A DNA stretch of 19,886 nucleotides from Deltaproteobacteria bacterium UBA7527. Lineage in GTDB: Bacteria > Desulfobacterota > Syntrophorhabdia > Syntrophorhabdales > Syntrophorhabdaceae. Below, in pieces: positions 1 through 7,681 of the stretch. The notes under the pieces are model-generated. The model was given only the letters and a program-made list of their open reading frames with translations. It was not told the origin of the DNA and did no database searches. Location of the stretch: positions 2,408 to 22,293 of the forward strand of contig DLMV01000078.1 in the NCBI GenBank assembly GCA_002478225.1, read 5' to 3'. Positions within the stretch are counted from its first letter, which is position 1; each line of letters starts with the position of its first letter. The position numbers and the translations under genes are program-made.

Positions 1-160
1 ACATTTGTGCTTGTTTAGGATTTCGATATTCGGGTTTAGTATTTATTTCCCAAAGAATATGCGCCCGGCAACCGAAAACAGAGATACGAGACGGTATAGT
101 TATACGCGGGTTATACAAAAAACTTGCAAATATTATGGGAAAAATGCACAATTATTCAAT

Positions 161-1426
161 ATGGAAAAAGAAAAAGATCTCATAGGCATCATTGTCGGCG
201 GAGGCCCTGCGCCCGGCATCAACGGCGTTATCAGTGCTGCCACGATCGAGGCCATAAACCAAGGAAAGAAGGTTGTAGGGCTTGTCGGCGGGTTCAAAAG
301 TCTTTTCGAGGACCAGACAATTGTTAAACCTCTCACGATCGAAGGTGTTTCGAGGATCCATGCTGCTGGAGGCTCTATCCTCCGTACCTCCCGTGATGCC
401 CCCGATAACGCAAAGGCAAAATTCAAGATCCTCATGTCGACGCTGAAGAAGATCGGCATAAAGTACCTCATAACCATCGGAGGCGACGGCACGCTCCATA
501 TGGCAAACTGGATCGAGCGGGAGGCAAGGGGCTCCATAAGCGTCGTCCACACGCCGAAGACGATCGACAACGACATACCCCTGCCTGGAGGGTTCTCAAC
601 GTTCGGTTTTCAGACGGCGCGGCATGTAGGGGTTTACATTATCAACAACATCATGGAAGATGCCCGCACGATGGGGCGGTGGTATTTCATTACCACCATG
701 GGAAGGCATGCAGGCCATCTGGCGCTGGGGATTGGCAAGGCCGCCGGAGCGACGATCTCCCTCATACCGGAAGAATTCGCAAACGGCAAGCTCTCCTTTA
801 AAAGGGTAGCTGATACCCTAACAGGATCGATCATCAAGCGGCTGTCCATGGAGCGCGACTATGGCGTGGCCGTGCTGGCGGAAGGCATCTCCGAAATGTT
901 CGACCTTGAGGAGCTGGGCCGCTATGAAGATGTGGAGAGAAACGAAAAAGGCGAGTTGAAGCTCTCAGAGATCCAGCTCGGAAGGCTGCTCAGGAGCTTT
1001 GTCAACGAGACATTGAGGTCAATGGGGATCAAAATCGGCATCACCGAGAAGAACATCGGCTACGAATTAAGGGCCGCGAACCCGATTCCCTACGATGTCG
1101 AATATACAAGGAACCTGGGCTACGGCGCTGTCCGCTACCTTTTGAAGGGCGGTACGGGCGCCATGATCGTATCCTATGAAGGGAATTTAAAACCGGTCCC
1201 TTTTGTCGAGATGGTGGACTTCGCTACCGACAGGATAAAGATCAGGAAAGTTGATATCCACACGGAGACGTATGAGGTTGCACGAAAATATATGATCAGG
1301 CTTGAGAGGGAAGATTTCCAGGGCGACCGCCTGAAAAACATTGCCAGGGCCGCTAATATGGAACCGGCAGACTTTAAGGCGCGCTTTGAGTACGTGGTGT
1401 CCGGCGACCCTTATTATTCTTATTGA
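161..1426 (+). CDS. 6-phosphofructokinase of the PPi/ATP group II-X type
   Basis: This 421-residue enzyme phosphorylates fructose 6-phosphate at C1 in glycolysis; if it uses PPi, the step is reversible. Visible motifs are the N-terminal glycine-rich loop VGGGPAPGING (12-22), GGDGT (107-111), the catalytic TPKTIDND (131-138, with the base Asp), MGRHAG (180-185) and PEE (203-205). I chose the ATG at 161 because homology begins at MEKEKDLIGI. The in-frame extension back to base 5 is not phosphofructokinase-like. The Shine-Dalgarno is weak (GGGA about 20 nt upstream). The motif pair is mixed. Lys in PKTIDND is typical of PPi enzymes, while Gly in GGDGT, rather than GGDD, is typical of ATP enzymes. 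The same mix occurs in the ATP-dependent trypanosome enzyme, so the phosphoryl donor cannot be assigned. The next gene starts 64 nt downstream on the same strand. Confidence 0.9.
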   Translation: MEKEKDLIGIIVGGGPAPGINGVISAATIEAINQGKKVVGLVGGFKSLFEDQTIVKPLTIEGVSRIHAAGGSILRTSRDAPDNAKAKFKILMSTLKKIGIKYLITIGGDGTLHMANWIEREARGSISVVHTPKTIDNDIPLPGGFSTFGFQTARHVGVYIINNIMEDARTMGRWYFITTMGRHAGHLALGIGKAAGATISLIPEEFANGKLSFKRVADTLTGSIIKRLSMERDYGVAVLAEGISEMFDLEELGRYEDVERNEKGELKLSEIQLGRLLRSFVNETLRSMGIKIGITEKNIGYELRAANPIPYDVEYTRNLGYGAVRYLLKGGTGAMIVSYEGNLKPVPFVEMVDFATDRIKIRKVDIHTETYEVARKYMIRLEREDFQGDRLKNIARAANMEPADFKARFEYVVSGDPYYSY

Positions 1427-1490
1427 CGGCATATGGATACTATCCTTTTTGTGAAGCAGAACATTTTTCGTATCGCACAGGATAGCGAAG

Positions 1491-2729
1491 ATGTATGACG
1501 AAAAACAAAAGCTCCGTGAAGTCCTGAATGTCGGGCTCGATGTAACCCAGACAAAAGATATCGACATCCTTCTCGAGAGGATACTCACGAAGGCGCGGTA
1601 TTTGACAAACGCCGATGCAGGATCGATCTATATCAAGGAAGCGGACACGCTGAAATTCAAATACACCCAGAACGACACGCAGCAGAAGAGGCTGCTGCCC
1701 GGCAAGAAGCTTATCTATTCGACCTTTACGATCCCGGTAAATAATAAGTCCTTGTCGGGCTACGCAGCCAACACCGGCTCGATGCTCAATATAAAGGATG
1801 TATATAATTTAAGCGGCAGCGTCCCCTATTCTTTTGACCGGTCGTACGACCAATTGACAGGCTACAGGACGCAATCTGTCCTTACCTTTCCCCTCAAAAC
1901 GCACAATGATGAGATCGTCGGCGTTCTCCAGCTGATCAACGCAAAAGACAGCGCAGGCAACATCATTCCCTTTGCAAGCGACGATGAGCCGTATATCATG
2001 CATTTTGCCAATAACGCCGCCATTGCCATTGATCGCGCTATGATGACAAGGGACATCATCTTGCGGATGATCAAGATGGCCGAACTGCGTGACCCCACGG
2101 AAACAGGCGCCCATGTGAACCGCGTAGCGTCATACGCCGTAGAGATCTACGAGGCATGGGCAAAGGCAAAAGGGATCGACGAAGACACGATCGAAAAGAA
2201 CAAAGACGTCTTGCGAATGTCGGCAATGCTCCACGATGTCGGCAAGGTGGCCATCACAGACCTGATCCTTAAAAAACCCGCCCGCCTTGACAATGACGAG
2301 TACGACGTAATGAAGCAGCACACTTTCCTTGGGGCGCAGTTATTCTCCAACATGCGGTCGGACTTCGATGAAGCGGCTTTCATTGTGGCGCTCAACCACC
2401 ATGAAAGATGGGATGGGCATGGGTATCCGGGGCACATCGATTTCAATACCGGAGAACCCCTGCAGGGGTATACAGATCAATCAGGAAAAGCAATAGGCAA
2501 GACCGCAGACGAGATCCCCCTCTTTGGCCGGATCGTGGCCATCTCCGATGTATATGATGCGCTTTCCTCGCGAAGGTCATACAAGGAGACCTGGGAAGAA
2601 TCAAGGGTCCTCGACACCCTCACGCAAGAGAGAGGGAAACACTTTGACCCTGAGGTAGTGGACACCTTCATCTCCATACTCGATGTCATACGGAACATCG
2701 CACACCAGTACCCCGACAAAGGGGAATAG
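1491..2729 (+). CDS. GAF domain/HD-GYP cyclic-di-GMP phosphodiesterase
   Basis: This is a 412-residue soluble signalling protein. A GAF sensor domain spans about residues 15-182 and begins with GLDVTQTKDIDILLERIL. An HD-GYP phosphodiesterase domain spans about 190-405. Catalytic signatures are intact: MLHDVGK with the HD pair at 248-249, HHERWDGHGYPG at 303-314 including the GYP signature, and GRIVAISDVYDAL at 346-358. It should bind a ligand through GAF and hydrolyse c-di-GMP to pGpG or GMP. It has no signal peptide, membrane segment or receiver domain. The ATG at 1491 has a weak AGGA about 8-12 nt upstream. It lies 64 nt after the phosphofructokinase gene and may be cotranscribed. Its 3' end faces the - strand operon across 23 nt, with no obvious hairpin between. 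Confidence 0.93.
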   Translation: MYDEKQKLREVLNVGLDVTQTKDIDILLERILTKARYLTNADAGSIYIKEADTLKFKYTQNDTQQKRLLPGKKLIYSTFTIPVNNKSLSGYAANTGSMLNIKDVYNLSGSVPYSFDRSYDQLTGYRTQSVLTFPLKTHNDEIVGVLQLINAKDSAGNIIPFASDDEPYIMHFANNAAIAIDRAMMTRDIILRMIKMAELRDPTETGAHVNRVASYAVEIYEAWAKAKGIDEDTIEKNKDVLRMSAMLHDVGKVAITDLILKKPARLDNDEYDVMKQHTFLGAQLFSNMRSDFDEAAFIVALNHHERWDGHGYPGHIDFNTGEPLQGYTDQSGKAIGKTADEIPLFGRIVAISDVYDALSSRRSYKETWEESRVLDTLTQERGKHFDPEVVDTFISILDVIRNIAHQYPDKGE

Positions 2730-2752
2730 CCAAATATAAGATTTAATGCTGC

Positions 2753-4042
2753 TCACGGTTGTTCGTTGCGCTTGAACGGTATGAACAGTATCTTTACCTG
2801 TTGACTGTTGATGCCGAACAACCCCGAGAGAAGTTCAAATCCCGTGCCGCCTGCATCTTTTCTGAGCTCAAGCAAAAAGGCGAACCTCATTTTCCAGTTC
2901 TCTCCATCCTCTTCGTGCGTGTAGAGGCCATAGAGGAAGTTGGACATGGTCTTGCTCCCTTTCTTTCTGTATTCGTAAAGGGTAATGAGGGGCTTAAAGA
3001 TCCTCGTAAGGCCACGGTCCCTGAAAGGGAGTATGGACGGGAAAAGAAATACCGCATCATTCTTCTTCTCCTCGAATTCGAAGACAGGCCAGAAGTTGTA
3101 AAAGACCCCCGTGTCGTCTTCGATATACCTGTTGATAACGAGGAAGCTCTTCCTCAGAAAACGCTGGTCATTAACATACCATTCCGATTCCCTGTATACA
3201 GGCCAGAGAATGCTGAGTCGCCGGTCCTTTCCCTTCTCCTCCTGCGTAAATAAGGGGAACAAACTGAAACCTTTTGCCTCCTCGCCGCTTGTCGACGAAA
3301 AGATCGGCCAGAGGATCGTCCATTTTTCCTTGTCCATATTGCGCGCATACTGAAAAAAAGGCCACAGTACGCTGTACCAGACCTTGTTCCTCGAAGTAGA
3401 TTTCATATAGAAAGGGATAAAATAGAAGGAATCGACAGGCTCTTCGGTATCAAGGCTTTTCTCTCCCCAGTAGACAAAGGGCCAGAGCGCGAACTGCTGG
3501 TTCCTGACGCCGGGCCGATCGCGCGTTCCATATAACGGCCACACCTTAAAACCCTCTTCTGTCCCTCTATAAAAGGAAAAAAAAGGCCATGCAATATTCG
3601 TCTTTGTTGCGCCTTCGCTCTCGGTATAGCTGAACAGGGGCCAGGCAACGAAACCAAGCTCATCCTTCCTGAACCTGTTGTACATCTTTCCGAAGAAGGG
3701 GAAAAATCCGAAATAGTCCCCCTTTTCCGATGTTCCGTAGAACAACAGTGTAAAGGCCATATCGCTTGCCTTATCTGATCGACGCGAGGAATAGATGGGA
3801 ATAAGATAGGATCTTTCCTGTGAGACCTTCCCGAGTGGATAAAGGTAGCGGTATACCCCTCCATCGTCGGAATCATAGGAGGAAAGAAATGGCCTGAAGA
3901 CCACGTGGGTTTCGTCTTCCTTGCTTTGATATGTCACAAGCGGGCCAAGAAACCATCGCTCATCGTTAAATTCCCACGAAACAGGCCATAAGGCATAGAG
4001 GCTGCACGGAAACAAAAGAAAGATGAGGAGAAATGCGCGCAT
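2753..4042 (-). CDS. Secreted aromatic WP-repeat protein of unknown function, coupled to mlaD
   Basis: This 429-residue protein is not one I can name. Residues 1-17 form a Sec signal peptide ending at LYA, after which the mature protein starts LWPVSW. The Cys at 13 does not sit in a good lipobox. The mature protein is a chain of degenerate units of about 20-30 residues, each centred on an aromatic-Pro motif such as AWPLFSY, AWPFFSFY, VWPLYG, LWPFVYW, LWPFFQY, LWPIFSS, LFPLF, LWPVY and FWPVF. Alternating hydrophobic/aromatic and polar residues suggest beta strands, either a beta-barrel in the outer membrane or a propeller-like periplasmic fold. Its ATG overlaps the mlaD stop by one base (TAATG), so it is translationally coupled to the lipid-transport genes. 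An outer-membrane or periplasmic partner of the MCE system is a context-based inference. Confidence 0.75.
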   Translation of the reverse strand: MRAFLLIFLLFPCSLYALWPVSWEFNDERWFLGPLVTYQSKEDETHVVFRPFLSSYDSDDGGVYRYLYPLGKVSQERSYLIPIYSSRRSDKASDMAFTLLFYGTSEKGDYFGFFPFFGKMYNRFRKDELGFVAWPLFSYTESEGATKTNIAWPFFSFYRGTEEGFKVWPLYGTRDRPGVRNQQFALWPFVYWGEKSLDTEEPVDSFYFIPFYMKSTSRNKVWYSVLWPFFQYARNMDKEKWTILWPIFSSTSGEEAKGFSLFPLFTQEEKGKDRRLSILWPVYRESEWYVNDQRFLRKSFLVINRYIEDDTGVFYNFWPVFEFEEKKNDAVFLFPSILPFRDRGLTRIFKPLITLYEYRKKGSKTMSNFLYGLYTHEEDGENWKMRFAFLLELRKDAGGTGFELLSGLFGINSQQVKILFIPFKRNEQP

Positions 4043-5046
4043 TAAAATAAGAAGCCAAAGATGGTCCCGAGAATCGTTACAGGTGTTATTTCCTCGAGGC
4101 CTTCAGCGCCCTTCTGGATCTTCTTCATGGCCTTTTCGGTCTCGTTGTAGAGGCTCTCATCCTTCACAAGTTTTCCCAGTGTGCCTTCGCCTTTCTTGAT
4201 CCCGTCGGTAAATTCCTTAATGTTGCTTACTGCCTCTTTCGTGTCGTTATACAGGGTCTCATCTTTTGCGAACTTGCCTAACGTCCCCTTGCCCTCTTCT
4301 ATATCCTTCGTGATGTTCTTCAGGGATGTAACGGTCTCTTTGGCATCGTTGTACAGCTTATCATCCTTTACAAGTAGTCCCAGCGTGCCTTTCCCCTGTT
4401 CGATATCCTTCGCAATAGAACTGAGCTTCTCACTGACCACTGCGGTGTTGTTTACAACGCGCGTTATGTTCCCCTTGTTGTCTGTCATAAATGTCCGAAA
4501 ATCGCCGCTCAGGGATTCAATGTTGGCGATGCTCTTCTTGATATTTGTCTTCTCCTTATCACCGAGGATATCTTTAAATTCGCCCATTGTTTCACCAAAA
4601 TTCTTAGCGGCGACGTTGACCTGGGTAAAGATCTCATTAAAATCAATTCCTGGAATGACATCCTTGATCCTGTCTCCCTGTGCAAGAAATTTTTTTTCGG
4701 TCCCCGGCAGGATCTCGATATATTTGTCACCGAGAAGCCCCTGGGCCTTGACGATGATCTTGCTGTCAACGGGTACCTTCACCCCTTCTTTGATCGTCAA
4801 TGTCAGCATCGCTTTGTACGAATCGAGGGCAATATTTTTCACCTTGCCTACCTCCACGCCTGCTATCTGCACAGGCGATCGCCTATCAAGTCCGTTGGCA
4901 TTGGCAAAGGTGACGGTTATCTCGTACCCGCCTTCACGGAATGTCCCCAACCTTCCTATTCTGAAGGACATATAAAAGAGTATCATGATGCTGACAAGCA
5001 CCAGGATGCCGACCTTCAATTCAGGGGAAATCTTGCTGCTGCTCAT
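4042..5046 (-). CDS. mlaD: MlaD-type MCE domain protein (substrate-binding subunit of an ABC lipid transporter)
   Basis: This 334-residue protein has one N-terminal transmembrane anchor (about residues 11-28) and a periplasmic MCE domain (about 40-117, including VQIAGVEVGKVKNI and GLLGDKYIEILPG). MCE proteins form hexameric rings that shuttle phospholipids between inner and outer membranes, fed by the MlaE/MlaF permease-ATPase. After the MCE domain comes a long helical region (about 140-214), then three near-perfect 34-residue repeats (215-316), and a short hydrophobic C-terminus (TPVTILGTIFGFLF). It is much longer than the E. coli MlaD of about 180 residues, and closer to long-tailed MCE proteins. 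The start lies 26 nt inside mlaF and has an AGGAGG five bases upstream. No MlaB or MlaC homologue is in the window. Confidence 0.92.
   Translation of the reverse strand: MSSSKISPELKVGILVLVSIMILFYMSFRIGRLGTFREGGYEITVTFANANGLDRRSPVQIAGVEVGKVKNIALDSYKAMLTLTIKEGVKVPVDSKIIVKAQGLLGDKYIEILPGTEKKFLAQGDRIKDVIPGIDFNEIFTQVNVAAKNFGETMGEFKDILGDKEKTNIKKSIANIESLSGDFRTFMTDNKGNITRVVNNTAVVSEKLSSIAKDIEQGKGTLGLLVKDDKLYNDAKETVTSLKNITKDIEEGKGTLGKFAKDETLYNDTKEAVSNIKEFTDGIKKGEGTLGKLVKDESLYNETEKAMKKIQKGAEGLEEITPVTILGTIFGFLF
4099..4404 (-). repeat. Three tandem 102-bp repeats inside mlaD
   Basis: These bases encode MlaD residues 215-248, 249-282 and 283-316. Each unit is 34 residues and follows the pattern I-x-x-G-[KE]-G-T-L-G-x-[LF]-[VA]-K-D-[DE]-x-L-Y-N-[DE], followed by a helical spacer of about 14 residues. 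The match between units is strong at protein level and clear at DNA level. A similar GxGTxGxLxxDxxLYxxL motif is known to recur in long bacterial MCE proteins, so the motif is expected for the family and the exact tandem triplication is the local feature. Confidence 0.85.
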
Positions 5047-5806
5047 AACTACCTCCTGTAAAACCAGGTATTTTCGTCGCTTTTAGAAACTCCTTTGTTG
5101 CCTCCTTTGTGCTCCGTCTTATCTCGTATGGCGTGCCGTACTCGATGATCTTTCCGCCATAGAGCATAGCAACCTTATCAGCGATCCTGAACATGCCGAG
5201 GATGTCATGGCTGATCACCACATATGTCTTTTGTATACGCTGCTGTGTCTCCCTTATCAGGTCCAGTATTGACAGGGAGATTATCGGATCAAGAGCGCTC
5301 GTAGGCTCATCGAAAAGTATGATGTCCGGATCAAGAACAAGAGCCCTCGCAAGCCCTACCCGCTTCCTCATGCCGCCCGACAATTCCGAAGGCATCTTCT
5401 CGGTAAAGGTCAGAAGGCCGACCTGTCTTAACCGTTCCTCCACTACGCTTTCGATCTCCCTGTCCGAAAGTTTTGTATGTTCCCTTAATGGGAATGCGAC
5501 ATTGTCAAAAACATCCATGGAATCGAAAAGGGCCGCCTCCTGGAACAGCATGCCAAAACTCCTCCGGACCTCATTGAGCTCCTTCTCGGGGAGCTTTGTA
5601 ATATCATTTCCGTTGACCCAGATCTCTCCGCTGTCAGGCTTCAGGAGACCGATGATGTGCTTCAGGAGAACACTTTTCCCGCCGCCGCTTTTCCCTATAA
5701 TGACGGTGATCTTCCCCGTTTCTACCTCGAGGTTGATCCCATCGAGCACCTTCTGGGGACCAAAACTTTTGTGAAGATCAATGATCCGTATCGCCGTATC
5801 TTCCAT
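5021..5806 (-). CDS. mlaF: MlaF-type ATPase of the MCE phospholipid ABC transporter
   Basis: This 261-residue cytoplasmic ABC ATPase drives lipid transport by the MlaE permease. The motifs are intact: Walker A GKSGGGKS (38-45), Q-loop FQEAALFDS with Q89, signature LSGGMRKR (142-149), Walker B IILFDEPTSALDP (162-174) and the switch His of VISHD (H200). It ends with a hydrophilic tail, GGSYEQQQDFP. The ATG lies 2 nt after the mlaE stop, and the last 26 nt overlap mlaD. This places all three core MCE transporter subunits in one cotranscribed block in the order E-F-D, the usual bacterial order. Confidence 0.95.
   Translation of the reverse strand: MEDTAIRIIDLHKSFGPQKVLDGINLEVETGKITVIIGKSGGGKSVLLKHIIGLLKPDSGEIWVNGNDITKLPEKELNEVRRSFGMLFQEAALFDSMDVFDNVAFPLREHTKLSDREIESVVEERLRQVGLLTFTEKMPSELSGGMRKRVGLARALVLDPDIILFDEPTSALDPIISLSILDLIRETQQRIQKTYVVISHDILGMFRIADKVAMLYGGKIIEYGTPYEIRRSTKEATKEFLKATKIPGFTGGSYEQQQDFP
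5052..5057 (-). promoter_or_regulatory. Strong Shine-Dalgarno for mlaD inside mlaF
   Basis: AGGAGG on the - strand is five bases upstream of the mlaD ATG at 5046 and lies within the last codons of mlaF. It supports the 26-nt gene overlap as real and fixes the mlaD start. Confidence 0.8.
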
Positions 5807-5808
5807 AA

Positions 5809-6582
5809 TCAGAACATGAGGGAGGTCAGTACGTAGTCAGTGACAAGGATCGTCACGCTGGACATCACAACAGCCTCCGTGGTCGATCTTCCGACACCTT
5901 CTGCCCCTCCTCTTGTGTAGAAACCTTTATAACATGAAATAACGCTCATGATGATCCCGAAGACAGCTGCCTTGATCAAGCCATTGTAAATATCCTCCGG
6001 ATCAAGGTACTTGATGATCTTATTAATGAAAGCGCCTTCATTGATCCCGAGGAGCTTGACGCCAACAAGATATCCGCCAATGATACCGACAAAATTTGCA
6101 ATGGATGTCAATACGGGAAACATCAGGAAAGAGGCGATTACCCGTGGCACAACGAGGTACTTGATGGGGTTTAGGGCCATGACGATCAGCGCGTCGATCT
6201 GCTCCGTCACCCTCATAGACCCCAGTTCTGCTGCCATTGCCGAACCAGCACGACCCGTCACCATAAGGCTTGTTAGAACAGGGCCAAGCTCCCTCGTCAT
6301 GCTCAACGCTACCGTTGTGCCCACAAGTCCTTCGGCGCCAAATTTCCTGAAACCGTAGTATGACTGCAGTGCAAGCACCATACCGGTAAAAGTTCCCGTG
6401 ATAATGACTACCGAGATCGAATTGACGCCGATGAACTCCATCTGCTTAAAGATATAGTTTAACTTGAAGGGCCTTCTGAAGGTCCAGTATATGCTTTGAA
6501 GGAACATGATGCCTATATTGCCAAGCTCCTTCAAAATGCCGAGCAAGGGTGTTAAGCCCTTTTTTGTTACAGCATCAAACAT
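5809..6582 (-). CDS. mlaE: MlaE-type permease of the MCE phospholipid ABC transporter
   Basis: This 257-residue inner-membrane permease is the usual length for the family. Hydrophobic segments span about residues 50-80, 95-115, 145-175 and 195-255. Family-typical stretches include TGTFTGMVLALQ, ALSMTRELGPVLTSLMVTGR, GSAMAAELGSMRVTEQIDAL and SCYKGFYTRGGAEGVGRSTTEAV. It pairs with MlaF and with the hexameric MlaD. The start overlaps the last 8 nt of alr, with GAGGG just upstream, and mlaF begins 2 nt after its stop. Confidence 0.94.
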   Translation of the reverse strand: MFDAVTKKGLTPLLGILKELGNIGIMFLQSIYWTFRRPFKLNYIFKQMEFIGVNSISVVIITGTFTGMVLALQSYYGFRKFGAEGLVGTTVALSMTRELGPVLTSLMVTGRAGSAMAAELGSMRVTEQIDALIVMALNPIKYLVVPRVIASFLMFPVLTSIANFVGIIGGYLVGVKLLGINEGAFINKIIKYLDPEDIYNGLIKAAVFGIIMSVISCYKGFYTRGGAEGVGRSTTEAVVMSSVTILVTDYVLTSLMF

Positions 6583-7681
6583 AGACCCTCATAACCCTCT
6601 TTGATATCTTGCATAAGATTTCATAGGGAATTGTTCCGGCGTATTCTGCAATCTCGTCTGCAGTGATCGTCAATCCTCCCTCATGTCCCAGAAGCGTCAC
6701 CTCGTCTCCCGGGGCTACATCATGAAGGCCGGTTATGTCGGCAAGGAACCAGTCCATGCAGACCCTTCCAACGATACTGCATTTCTTGTCCTTTATCAAC
6801 ACAAAACCTCTGTTGGAGAGAGCTCTCGGGTACCCGTCTGCATATCCCACAGGTATATAAGCGATCCGTGTTTTGCCGCTGGTGATAAATGTTCCTCCGT
6901 AACTCAGCGCACTTCCAGGCGGGAATTCCCTTACCAGCGCAACCCTTGAAACAAATCTCATGACCTGCCTGACAGGCAGCTTCATGCCGAGCTCTCTCGC
7001 CGGATGCGAACCATAGAGGCTTATTCCTACACGTATCATGTCAAAATATCCCTCAGGATAGTTCGTGATGGCTCCGCTATTGGCCATGTGTGCTATTTTC
7101 GGTATTGCCCCCTCTTCGTTCATCATCTGCAGGGACCTTTCAAAGGTCCTTATCTGGTCAAGTCCGTATTCATCGCGTACTTCCGACGATGAGAAGTGGC
7201 TCATACAGCCTTCGATCTCAATGTGCGGCATCTCTTTTATCGTCCGGACGATTTGAGACATCTCCTCAGGTCGAAAACCGAGACGCCCCATCCCGGTATC
7301 CACTTTTATATGTACCTTTAGCCTTTTCCCGCTGCGGGAGAAGCCTTCTTTCAGCTTCTCTATCATGCCGGCATTGTGGATCACAAGGGCAAGATCATAT
7401 TCATAAAAAGGGCCTCCTGAATCCCAGGGCAATATTCCGCCCATAACAAGGATGGGGCTTCTGATGCCGGCCTGCCTGAGTTCCACTCCCTCGTCAACGG
7501 TAGCGACCCCGAGGTAGTTAACATTATTTTCTTCAAGCCTCCTCGAAATCTGCACAGCGCCGTGTCCATAGGCGTCCGCCTTTACAACGCAGAGGATCTT
7601 TACGCCTTGCGGCACCCTTGCCCTGATCATCCTGTAATTCTCTTCGAGGACGCCGAGGTCTATATATGCGACCGCCCTCAT
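6575..7681 (-). CDS. alr: Alanine racemase
   Basis: This 368-residue PLP enzyme interconverts L- and D-alanine for peptidoglycan. The PLP lysine lies in VVKADAYGHG (K34). The opposite-face catalytic tyrosine lies in SALSYGGTF (Y261). The family motifs MGRLGF, HMANSGA, RVGISLYG and PVGYADGYPR are all visible. The length is normal for the family. Its ATG shares the ATGA overlap with the hemL stop, with AAAGGA eight bases upstream, and its own 3' end overlaps mlaE. It is therefore coupled to both the tetrapyrrole genes upstream and the envelope lipid genes downstream. RVGISLYG differs slightly from the common RPGIALYG, with no expected effect. Confidence 0.96.
   Translation of the reverse strand: MRAVAYIDLGVLEENYRMIRARVPQGVKILCVVKADAYGHGAVQISRRLEENNVNYLGVATVDEGVELRQAGIRSPILVMGGILPWDSGGPFYEYDLALVIHNAGMIEKLKEGFSRSGKRLKVHIKVDTGMGRLGFRPEEMSQIVRTIKEMPHIEIEGCMSHFSSSEVRDEYGLDQIRTFERSLQMMNEEGAIPKIAHMANSGAITNYPEGYFDMIRVGISLYGSHPARELGMKLPVRQVMRFVSRVALVREFPPGSALSYGGTFITSGKTRIAYIPVGYADGYPRALSNRGFVLIKDKKCSIVGRVCMDWFLADITGLHDVAPGDEVTLLGHEGGLTITADEIAEYAGTIPYEILCKISKRVMRVYV

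Noticed and set aside
5..160. In-frame N-terminal extension of the phosphofructokinase back to base 5
   Set aside because: The extra 52 residues look unlike phosphofructokinase and cover what reads as AT-rich upstream DNA; the family sequence begins at ATG 161.
2759..3253. 164-residue plus-strand reading frame
   Set aside because: It lies antisense within the WP-repeat protein gene, which has a signal peptide, repeats and operon coupling; the antisense frame shows no family features.
4181..4975. 264-residue plus-strand reading frame
   Set aside because: It is antisense to mlaD, and its serine/leucine-rich sequence is a mirror of the Lys/Glu-rich helical and repeat codons.
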